In this document: piece by piece, positions 1 through 6,027 of the stretch
How the letters are laid out: the number at the start of each line of letters is the position of its first letter
How positions within the stretch are numbered: the stretch's first letter is position 1
From: an uncultured Tepidimonas sp.
GTDB taxonomy: Bacteria > Pseudomonadota > Gammaproteobacteria > Burkholderiales > Burkholderiaceae_C
Direction of reading: 5' to 3'
Length of the DNA: 9,611 nucleotides
Assembly (NCBI GenBank): GCA_937949455.1
Contig: CALEDU010000243.1
Coordinates: forward strand, 1-9,611
The notes under the pieces: generated by a model
Told to the model about the DNA's origin: nothing
What the model saw: only the letters and a program-made list of their open reading frames with translations
Databases searched by the model: none
Translations under genes and position numbers: made by a program

Positions 1-1478
1 AGGGCTTCCAATCCTTGGATGCGCCCTTCGCCATCCACGATCGCCTGTCCATGGAGTGCAAACTCGCGCTCGCGCAGTCCGTGGCGCAGCTCGCGTTGCA
101 GCGTGGCGCGTTCCACGGCCTTGGCTTGCATGTCGGGGTCAAAGAAGCGGATGGCATTGCGCCCAGCAGCCTTGGACTGGTACATGGCCAAATCGGCGCG
201 TTGCAGAATTTCTTCGACCGCTTCGCGGCTACCCTGAAACAGGGTGATTCCGATACTGGGCGTGACCTGCACCTCGTGACCATCGTAAATCGATGGCTTT
301 TCTAATTCGGCGCGGATCTTTTCGGCAACCATTTGGGCATTCCAAAGCGCAGCACTTTGTGCAGCACCCAGATTTTCCAGCAATACCACAAACTCATCGC
401 CCCCCAGTCGCCCCACGACATCTTCGTTGCGCACAATACCCTGCAACCGCCGGGCGCAATCGCGCAGCAGTGCATCGCCCAGGCTGTGGCCGTAGGCATC
501 GTTGACGTCCTTGAAATTATCTAGGTCGATAAAAAATAAAGCACCCCATTGACCGGAACGGTCTGCAGCAGCCTGGGCTTTGTGGAGCTGGTCCTGAAAT
601 GCCCGACGGTTATACAAACCCGTCAGACTGTCATAGAAAGCCAGGCGTTGGACGGTGGCTTCGGCGTTTTTGCGCGGCGTGATATTTCGCCCCACGCCCC
701 GATAGCCCGTGCAGTTGCCGTGCTCGTCCACGATCGGCATGCCGCTCAGGGAAAACCACACCGACTGGCCGTCGGGCAGAATACGCTGGATTTCCCAGCG
801 GCGGAACACGCGCCGTTGAGCAATCAGATCTTGCAAGGGTGCCCAGTCCTGGGGTTGGGGCCGGTTGGGGGAAAACACATCCCAAGGCCGCTTGCCCAGA
901 AAGTGCCGAGCCAAATCGTGTTCTTCGACCGTGTGGCCCTCGAGGCGGGTGTAGCGACACTCGGCGTCCCACTCCCAATACCAGTCAGCGGACAGCTCGG
1001 TCAGACTGCGAAAGCGCGCCTCGCTCTCGCGCAGGGCGGCCAGGGCCTGTGCGTGCTTGGAAATGTCCGTGTAGACACACACCCAGCCGCCCCCCGGCAG
1101 CGCGATGGTCGAGCCCTGCAGGGTACGGCCGCTCGCTGTGCGGTAGGTATACACATGGGGACGCCCCTCGGCCTGCGTCGCGCGCAAGTGGTGCCACACC
1201 CGTTGCACGACGGCGACGGGATCGCCACGTAAATCGCCGCGCTGGATCTGCCAGCGCACGATGTCATCGATGGGCGCGCCCTCGAACAGCACGGTCTCGG
1301 GCAGTTCCAACAGGCGAGAGGCCGCATCGTTGTGCCCAACCACCCGACCCTGCCCATCCAAGACCACCAGCGCGTGGTGCAGATGGTCCAGCAATTCGGC
1401 GACCGATAGCCGGCCGCTGCGGGCCGCATCATCGGCGGCGGCACTGGGTGTGCCGGGCAAGGTCGAGCCGAATTCCAT
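1..1478 (-). CDS. PAS-PAS-GGDEF-EAL c-di-GMP signalling protein, 3' end cut by window edge
   Basis: Predicted cytoplasmic enzyme of cyclic di-GMP metabolism; 492 codons are visible with no stop. Two PAS-like sensor domains come first (about residues 23-145 and 158-270; the second has a WYWEWD core and ends in a GVGRNITPRK-type exit). A GGDEF domain follows: DSLTGLYNRR at 283-292, FFIDLDNFKDVND at 315-327, the active-site GGDEF at 359-363, and an inhibitory I-site RNED at 350-353, exactly five residues upstream. Thus diguanylate cyclase activity with product inhibition is expected. The last residues read ALHGQAIVDGEGRIQGLEA, the start of an EAL phosphodiesterase domain, with the EAL motif on the edge. 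No transmembrane segment is seen. The ATG lies 12 bases after the MCP-A stop, in the same frame, with no clear Shine-Dalgarno; an in-frame TAA excludes any earlier start. The GGDEF part uses more A/T-ending codons than the PAS part. Whether cyclase, phosphodiesterase or both are active cannot be told. Confidence 0.93.
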   Translation of the reverse strand, partial: MEFGSTLPGTPSAAADDAARSGRLSVAELLDHLHHALVVLDGQGRVVGHNDAASRLLELPETVLFEGAPIDDIVRWQIQRGDLRGDPVAVVQRVWHHLRATQAEGRPHVYTYRTASGRTLQGSTIALPGGGWVCVYTDISKHAQALAALRESEARFRSLTELSADWYWEWDAECRYTRLEGHTVEEHDLARHFLGKRPWDVFSPNRPQPQDWAPLQDLIAQRRVFRRWEIQRILPDGQSVWFSLSGMPIVDEHGNCTGYRGVGRNITPRKNAEATVQRLAFYDSLTGLYNRRAFQDQLHKAQAAADRSGQWGALFFIDLDNFKDVNDAYGHSLGDALLRDCARRLQGIVRNEDVVGRLGGDEFVVLLENLGAAQSAALWNAQMVAEKIRAELEKPSIYDGHEVQVTPSIGITLFQGSREAVEEILQRADLAMYQSKAAGRNAIRFFDPDMQAKAVERATLQRELRHGLREREFALHGQAIVDGEGRIQGLEA

Positions 1479-1490
1479 GGGCGCGCAGGC

Positions 1491-3320
1491 TTAGAAGGTT
1501 TCCCATTGGTCGTCCGCCCCCGCTGCGGCCGATTGCGTCACGGCTGGCGCGGCAGAGGGCTTGCGCGGCGCGGGCGCAGCAGGCTTGCCCGCCGCCGGTG
1601 CTGCTTGGGTGGAGGGGGCTGGTGCCGGTAGCTTGGGCTCGCGCCGAGGGGCCGCATGCGACGACGGCCCGGACAGGGGCTTGGGCGGGCTGGATGAGGC
1701 GCGCACGGGCTGGCGAGGTGCCACAGCGGGGCGCACCGGGGATGCAACCATCGCTGGCATCGACTCGCCGGTCTTGAAACGCGCCACCACCTGCTGCAGT
1801 TCGTGCGCTTGTTGCACCAGGCTTTGGGCGGCGGCAGCGGCCTGCTCGACCAGCGCCGCGATTTGCTGGGTGGCCTGATCGAGCTGCCCCACCGCGGCGT
1901 TGACCTGGGTGATGTTGTCGTTTTGCTCGCCAACCGAGGCGCTGACCTCGCCGATCAGATCGGCCACCCGGTCGATGGCTTGCACCGCCTCTTGGACCGT
2001 GCGCCCAGCGGCGTCCACCTGCTGGCTGCCCTCGCGTACCTGTGCCACGCTGGCCTCGATCAGGGTTTTGATTTCCTTGGCCGCTTGGGCGCTGCGTTGG
2101 GCCAGCTGACGCACTTCGCCCGCCACCACCGCAAAGCCCCGGCCCGCCTCGCCCGCGCGCGCTGCCTCCACCGCGGCATTGAGCGCCAAGATGTTGGTCT
2201 GGAAGGCAATGCCGTCGATGACCTGGGTGATGTCCGCGATCTTGGTGCTGCTGGCCTCGATGCCTTGCATGCTGCCTACGACCTGTTGCACCGCCAGGCC
2301 GCCGCGTTTGGCCGCATCGGCCGCCTGCTGCGCCACCTGGTTGGCGGTACGGGCCGATTCGGCCCCGTGGCGCACCGACTCGGTCATGCTTTGCAGACTG
2401 GCCGCCGTTTGTTCCAGGCTTGCCGCAGCACTTTCGGTGCGACTGGAGAGGTCTTGGTTGCCTTGGGCGATTTCGCCCGCCGCCGCCGCCACCTGGTCGG
2501 CTGCGCGGCGCACGCCTTGCAAGGCCTCGCGCATGGCCTGCACGATTTTGGCCTTGGAGCGCAGCAGATCGCCGATTTCGTCGCCGCGCCCGCCGTCGTG
2601 CACCGCCACGCTGAAATCGCCCGCAGCAAGGCGCTCGTTGATCGCCAGCAATTGGCGAATGGGCCCCGTGATGCTGCGCGCCAGGGCCAGCGCCACGGCC
2701 ACCCCAACAGCGATGGCCAGCAGCAGCACGCCCACCTCGATCATCTGAATGGTGCGCAGCAGGGCTTGCGCCTCTTGGTCCTCCTGCTGCTGTCGGGCCT
2801 GAATGCTCTTGAGCAAGTTCTCTTGCGCTTGCAGGTAAGCCTGGGCGTTGGGCCAATAGCGCCCCTCGTACACCGCCTTGGCCTGCGCGGCATCGAGCGT
2901 CTGCAGCACTTGCAGCAGCTCGCGCCGCGCCTCCAACTGGCTTTGGCGCAAGGCCTGCACCCGCTGCAAGGCCTCCTCGGCCCCCGTGCCGGCGACTTGC
3001 TCGGCCACTTGTTTTTCCAACTGGTTGACGCGCTCGCGCGTCGCTTCCATGCGGCGGGTGAAGTAAGCCTGCACCTCGCGCCCGTTTTCGCCTAGGCCCA
3101 GCTCCAGCATGGCCTGCGCGCGCTCGATTTGGCTGCGGGTGGTGTCATGCCACTCGGCGGCCAAAGCCTCGAGTGTCGCCAATCGGGTCCGGTCATCCAT
3201 GACCGCTTGGCTGCGCCACTGACTCCACCATGCCACCCCAAAGATGGTCAGTTGCAAGGCCAACAACAAGCCCATGGCCCAAGCCAGCCGGGTGCCGATG
3301 CGCCAGTTCTGAACATTCAT
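1491..3320 (-). CDS. Methyl-accepting chemotaxis protein MCP-A, with periplasmic helical sensor and C-terminal CheR/CheB tether
   Basis: Transmembrane chemoreceptor of 609 residues that would sense a periplasmic ligand and control CheA through CheW. Order: TM1 about 14-33; a helical periplasmic part about 34-190, rich in Q, E and A and resembling the four-helix-bundle sensor class; TM2 about 193-213; HAMP about 214-267; signalling coiled coil about 268-516. The hairpin tip ([20 protein letters not shown], from 376) is canonical. The adaptation helices look intact: [10 protein letters not shown] (E303, Q304) and ALVEQAAAA (E492, Q493). A Pro/Ala-rich linker of about 88 residues leads to the final QWETF, matching the NWETF pentapeptide that tethers CheR and CheB in enteric receptors. 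The ATG at 3320 is preferred over an in-frame TTG at 3350 because the protein then begins [17 protein letters not shown], typical for the family, with GGGAG about nine bases upstream. Ligand unknown. It lies 87 bases after MCP-B and directly before the GGDEF gene. Confidence 0.96.
   Translation of the reverse strand: MNVQNWRIGTRLAWAMGLLLALQLTIFGVAWWSQWRSQAVMDDRTRLATLEALAAEWHDTTRSQIERAQAMLELGLGENGREVQAYFTRRMEATRERVNQLEKQVAEQVAGTGAEEALQRVQALRQSQLEARRELLQVLQTLDAAQAKAVYEGRYWPNAQAYLQAQENLLKSIQARQQQEDQEAQALLRTIQMIEVGVLLLAIAVGVAVALALARSITGPIRQLLAINERLAAGDFSVAVHDGGRGDEIGDLLRSKAKIVQAMREALQGVRRAADQVAAAAGEIAQGNQDLSSRTESAAASLEQTAASLQSMTESVRHGAESARTANQVAQQAADAAKRGGLAVQQVVGSMQGIEASSTKIADITQVIDGIAFQTNILALNAAVEAARAGEAGRGFAVVAGEVRQLAQRSAQAAKEIKTLIEASVAQVREGSQQVDAAGRTVQEAVQAIDRVADLIGEVSASVGEQNDNITQVNAAVGQLDQATQQIAALVEQAAAAAQSLVQQAHELQQVVARFKTGESMPAMVASPVRPAVAPRQPVRASSSPPKPLSGPSSHAAPRREPKLPAPAPSTQAAPAAGKPAAPAPRKPSAAPAVTQSAAAGADDQWETF
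2046..2223. repeat. Paralogous near-identical tract, copy in MCP-A
   Basis: Direct comparison with 3786-3963 shows two exactly matching blocks, 51 bases at 2046-2096 and 63 bases at 2161-2223, separated by 64 bases with scattered, mostly synonymous differences. It encodes the receptor hairpin tip and its flanks. The protein is identical throughout, but exact DNA identity in blocks goes beyond what protein constraint requires. Confidence 0.9.
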
Positions 3321-3407
3321 GAGACACACTCCCGAGGAAAAAAGCACCAAAAAGCCAATACCAGCCCCGAGTGGGGGCGCGAATCGAACCCCGGCCTTGG
3401 GCGAGCC
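3321..3407 (-). other. MCP-B/MCP-A intergenic gap with weak hairpin and T-tracts
   Basis: This 87-base gap holds a 5-bp stem (GCCCC/GGGGC, five-base loop, at 3364-3378) followed, in the direction of transcription, by two T runs at 3353-3349 and 3343-3338. The first T run begins about 11 bases after the stem, too far for a canonical intrinsic terminator, so at most this would be a partial attenuator. The MCP-A ribosome binding site (GGGAG) lies at the end of the gap. A T-loop-like GGGGTTCGATTC at 3392-3381 is discussed among the rejected items. I see no clear promoter. Confidence 0.3.
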
Positions 3408-4730
3408 TCAAACCGGGGCCCGGTGCCGCTCGGGCCCATGATAGCCGGAGGAATCGCCCTGTCCGCGCACCTGCGCAGGCAACAGCGGGGGATGGGTACC
3501 TTCCTGCGGCAGGCGAAAGACCGCCACCGTTTGCGCCATGCGCTGCGCCTGGGCGCGCACATTGTTGGCCGTGTCGGTACTGCGCGCCACCAAACCGACG
3601 TTTTGCTCCGTCATGTGATCCACCTCGGCCACGGCGGCATGGATTTGCGCCAGCGCTTGCGCCTGTTGTTGCAGGGCGGCCGTGATGTCACGGATGAAGA
3701 TCGACACCTGCTCGGCATTGGCAACGATGTCGCGGATGGTGGCACCCGCTTCGTGCACCTGCGCGGTGCCAGAAGCCACCTGCTGCACGCTGGCCTCGAT
3801 CAGGGTTTTGATTTCCTTGGCCGCTTGGGCGCTGCGCTGGGCCAGTTGGCGCACCTCGCCCGCCACGACGGCAAAACCGCGTCCAGCCTCGCCCGCACGG
3901 GCTGCCTCCACCGCGGCATTGAGCGCCAAGATGTTGGTCTGGAAGGCAATGCCGTCGATGACCCCGACGATGTCGGCAATTTTGCGACTGGCCGCCTGGA
4001 TGCCCTCCATGGTGGTCACGATTTGCACCACGGCCTGCCCCCCACGGTCGGCCACCTCGGCATTGCGCCGGGCCAAATCGATGGCCGTCTGGGCGGCTTG
4101 GTTGCTGGCTTGGGCGTTGCGCGACAAGTCGTCCAGACTGGCAGTGGTCTGGCGCAGGTGCTCGGCCGTCTTTTCGCTGCGCTCGGCCAGGTCTTGGCTG
4201 CCGCGCGCCACCGATTCGGCGGTGTGGTTCATGCGCTCGGCCGTCTCGCGCACGGCACCCACGGTGCGGGCAAGCGAGTCTTGCATGTCCGCCAGGCTGC
4301 GCATCAAGGCGGTCAATTCGTCGCGGCCATCGGTGTCGGCACGCGTGGACAGGTCACCGCGCGCAATCGCCACCGCCATGGCCTGCGCCTGCTGCACAGG
4401 GCGCACAATGCTGCGGAAATTCATCCAGGTGGTGGGCACGACGATGGCCAGCGCCGCGGTCAGTGCAGCCCCCAAAGCCCACAACGCCTGGGCGCGGATC
4501 TGTTCGCCACGCTCGGTCAGTTGAATCATCTGCTGGGTAAAGGCTTCGTCGCCCCCAGTCCCGGTGGCCATCCTGGCCAACGTCAGCGCTTCGTGCTGGG
4601 CGATCTGCATGTGGTGCACCGCCCATACTCCCACTGCAGCCAGGGCCGACAGCAGCACCAGCACCACGCCGATCGCCCCCAGCATCCGCGCGCGCACGGT
4701 GAAGGCGCGCATCCAATCGCTCGTCCCCAT
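3408..4730 (-). CDS. Short methyl-accepting chemotaxis protein MCP-B, lacking normal adaptation sites and tether
   Basis: Transmembrane chemoreceptor of 440 residues. TM1 is about 16-37; the periplasmic loop is only about 45 residues (38-82); TM2 is about 83-104; HAMP about 105-158; signalling coiled coil 159-408. The tip is canonical and residues 257-314 are identical to MCP-A 367-424. The two proteins align without gaps from about MCP-B 174 to 408, a constant offset of 110, so they share one receptor length class and could form mixed trimers. The adaptation sites are altered: E303 of MCP-A is R193 here, and E492-Q493 are A382-R383. The short tail ends RHRAPV with no WETF-type pentapeptide. 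Start: AAGGA lies eight bases before the ATG at 4730; M7 is an alternative. With such a small outer loop it may sense a membrane, redox or small signal, or relay from partners; this is inference. It sits 43 bases after cheW. Confidence 0.95.
   Translation of the reverse strand: MGTSDWMRAFTVRARMLGAIGVVLVLLSALAAVGVWAVHHMQIAQHEALTLARMATGTGGDEAFTQQMIQLTERGEQIRAQALWALGAALTAALAIVVPTTWMNFRSIVRPVQQAQAMAVAIARGDLSTRADTDGRDELTALMRSLADMQDSLARTVGAVRETAERMNHTAESVARGSQDLAERSEKTAEHLRQTTASLDDLSRNAQASNQAAQTAIDLARRNAEVADRGGQAVVQIVTTMEGIQAASRKIADIVGVIDGIAFQTNILALNAAVEAARAGEAGRGFAVVAGEVRQLAQRSAQAAKEIKTLIEASVQQVASGTAQVHEAGATIRDIVANAEQVSIFIRDITAALQQQAQALAQIHAAVAEVDHMTEQNVGLVARSTDTANNVRAQAQRMAQTVAVFRLPQEGTHPPLLPAQVRGQGDSSGYHGPERHRAPV
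3786..3963. repeat. Paralogous near-identical tract, copy in MCP-B
   Basis: Partner of 2046-2223, in the same orientation and 1740 bases away. The matching blocks are 3786-3836 and 3901-3963. Such direct repeats are possible sites of recombination, which would delete one receptor's tail and join it to the other's. Confidence 0.9.
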
Positions 4731-4773
4731 GAGGTCCGTCCTTTGCCAGTACCCGGCGCGGTGCCTGCGGCGT

Positions 4774-5277
4774 TCAGACGTCCGTCAGCCCCATGTCGGG
4801 ACTGCCCATCAGGGCTTCGATGTCCATCAGAATCAGCATGCGTTCACCCACGCTGGCGATGCCGGTGATGAACGCCGTGTCCACCGTCGATGACGCCATT
4901 TCGGGCGCAGGGCGAACCTGCTCACGCGGCAGTTCCAGCACGTCGGAGACCGAGTCGACGACCGTGCCGACCACCCGGCCCTTGACATTGAGGACGATGA
5001 CCACCGTCAGGCCGTTGTATTCGACCTTGCTGCAGCCGAGCTTGATGCGCAGGTCCACCACGGGGACGATCACGCCACGCAGGTTGACGACACCCAGGAT
5101 GTGGGCAGGCGCACTGGCGATGCGGGTCGGGTTTTCGTAGGAGCGGATTTCCTGCACACGCAGGATGTCGATGCCGTACTCCTCCCCCCCCAGTCGGAAG
5201 GTCAGATATTCGGCACTCGCGCGTCCGCCGTGTACGTCGTCGGCGTGGACGACGTTCGAGGTGGCAATGGCGTTCAT
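4774..5277 (-). CDS. cheW: CheW chemotaxis adaptor protein
   Basis: Cytoplasmic scaffold of 167 residues that links chemoreceptor tips to the histidine kinase CheA in receptor arrays. A poorly conserved N-terminal tail of about 20 residues leads into a complete CheW fold: [20 protein letters not shown] (24-43), then [18 protein letters not shown] (60-77) with the receptor- and kinase-binding NLRG at 65-68 (R67 corresponds to R62 of E. coli CheW), and ends with the typical ILMDIEALM helix. Length equals the usual CheW size, so this is not a CheV (no receiver domain) and not a CheA fragment. The ATG at 5277 is chosen because AAGGAG lies eight bases upstream; an upstream in-frame extension to 5343 lacks family similarity. 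It is the first gene of the apparent run cheW, MCP-B, MCP-A, GGDEF-EAL. Confidence 0.97.
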   Translation of the reverse strand: MNAIATSNVVHADDVHGGRASAEYLTFRLGGEEYGIDILRVQEIRSYENPTRIASAPAHILGVVNLRGVIVPVVDLRIKLGCSKVEYNGLTVVIVLNVKGRVVGTVVDSVSDVLELPREQVRPAPEMASSTVDTAFITGIASVGERMLILMDIEALMGSPDMGLTDV

Positions 5278-5285
5278 GGTGTCAC

Positions 5286-5291
5286 TCCTTT
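5286..5291 (-). promoter_or_regulatory. Strong ribosome binding site for cheW
   Basis: The minus strand reads AAAAGGAGTGACACC directly before the ATG at 5277. AAGGAG is a near-perfect Shine-Dalgarno at eight-base spacing and fixes the cheW start. It is the best such site among the minus-strand genes here. Confidence 0.85.
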
Positions 5292-5367
5292 TGAGCGGGA
5301 CAGGCAGAGCCAGCGGTGGCATCGACCATGGGCGGCACACCAATCAGCTCAAACCTATGGTGCCAGA

Positions 5368-5394
5368 GTATCGGCCAAAAATGCCGACTTGCAT
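5368..5394 (-). promoter_or_regulatory. Candidate sigma-28 (FliA) promoter for cheW
   Basis: The minus strand reads GCCGATAC at 5375-5368, matching seven of eight bases of the known flagellar sigma-28 -10 consensus GCCGATAA. The -35 is poor: ATGCAAGT at 5394-5387 only weakly resembles TAAAGTTT, and the spacing is off by one or two bases depending on alignment. The start would lie about 80 bases before cheW. Flagellar control of a CheW/MCP operon fits, but the -10 also forms one arm of an inverted repeat, which is a competing explanation. Confidence 0.35.
5370..5388. repeat. Short inverted repeat upstream of cheW
   Basis: Plus strand ATCGGC, a seven-base CAAAAAT spacer, then GCCGAC: five Watson-Crick pairs plus one G/T wobble. 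In the minus-strand RNA it would be a small hairpin with a U-rich loop. It could be an operator, or the overlap with the sigma-28-like -10 could be coincidental. Confidence 0.4.
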
Positions 5395-5472
5395 ACGCAA
5401 CAGGCGCACCGGCATCCACAAAAGCGCTGCCGATGTGATCGATGGCGGACATGCGCGCCGTCAGGGCCCCCG

Positions 5473-6018
5473 TCAGTGGCCGTCGAAGCTCACCAGGGTA
5501 AACAGCGACAAGCCCGCTTGCTGCAAGCGCTGCAGACCGCCGAGCTCGGGCAAGGCCACGATGGCAGCGCCCTCGGTGACGGTGGCACCCAGCTTTTCCA
5601 GCAGCTTTTTGCCGGCCATCATGGTGCCGCCGGTGGCGATCAGATCGTCGATCAGCAGCACCCGGTCGCCGGGCTGGACTGCGTCGGTGTGCAACTCGAC
5701 GGTGGCGCTGCCATACTCCAGTTCGTAGGTTTCTTCGACTGTGGTGAAAGGCAGCTTGCCCTTCTTGCGGATGGGCACAAAGCCGATCCCCAGCTCATAG
5801 GCCACCACCGAGCCGATGATGAAACCACGCGCATCCAGCCCCGCCACCACATCGGGGCGCCGGTCGCGGTCCATGTAGCGGTGGACGAAGGTGTCGATCA
5901 GCACCCGAAACACTTTGGGGTTCTGCAGCAATGGGGTGATGTCGCGAAACTGCACTCCGGGCGCAGGCCAGTCGGGCACAGTGCGGATGTGGGCTTTGAG
6001 GTAGGCGGCGGTGTCCAT
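5473..6018 (-). CDS. apt: Adenine phosphoribosyltransferase (Apt)
   Basis: Cytosolic purine-salvage enzyme that converts adenine and PRPP into AMP and pyrophosphate; 181 residues, close to the 183 of E. coli Apt. Family marks in order: FRDITPLL at 24-31, the LDARGF adenine-site motif at 61-66, the flexible-loop region RKKGKLP at 84-90, and the PRPP-binding motif [13 protein letters not shown] at 120-132 with both acidic residues present. The ATG at 6018 lies nine bases after the antiporter stop codon with no recognisable Shine-Dalgarno, so its translation is probably coupled to the upstream gene. Being shorter and lacking the guanine-specific features of Hpt or Xpt, it is unlikely to be another phosphoribosyltransferase. 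Confidence 0.97.
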   Translation of the reverse strand: MDTAAYLKAHIRTVPDWPAPGVQFRDITPLLQNPKVFRVLIDTFVHRYMDRDRRPDVVAGLDARGFIIGSVVAYELGIGFVPIRKKGKLPFTTVEETYELEYGSATVELHTDAVQPGDRVLLIDDLIATGGTMMAGKKLLEKLGATVTEGAAIVALPELGGLQRLQQAGLSLFTLVSFDGH

Positions 6019-6027
6019 GAGGGCCGA

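Larger units (their letters stand above)
5278..5472 (-). other. apt-cheW intergenic region
   Basis: A 195-base gap separates apt from cheW, long compared with the other gaps in the window, so it probably holds the promoter of the chemotaxis run. It contains a sigma-28-like -10 element and an inverted repeat (listed separately) and the cheW ribosome binding site. No small gene is convincing in it. I see no hairpin with a T-tract that would clearly end apt transcription. Confidence 0.6.

Noticed and set aside
1429..2856. Open frame of about 475 codons on the minus strand overlapping MCP-A in another frame
   Set aside because: Its translation is low-complexity Gly/Arg/Ala, and the overlapping frame encodes a complete receptor.
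3338..3378. Intrinsic terminator after MCP-B
   Set aside because: The stem is only 5 bp and the first T run starts about 11 bases later, interrupted by G and C; I list it only as part of the intergenic gap.
3361..3420. A tRNA fragment suggested by GGGGTTCGATTC on the minus strand (T-loop-like) between the two receptor genes
   Set aside because: The 5-base stem that should close the T arm does not pair (CGGGG against CGCGC), and no acceptor, anticodon arm or CCA end is found nearby.
3129..4868. Long open frame of about 579 codons on the plus strand opposite MCP-B
   Set aside because: It is antisense to a clear chemoreceptor, His/Arg/Gly-rich without recognisable domains; high-GC codon bias creates such frames. 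The same applies to plus-strand frames at 1803-3095 and 6388-7878.
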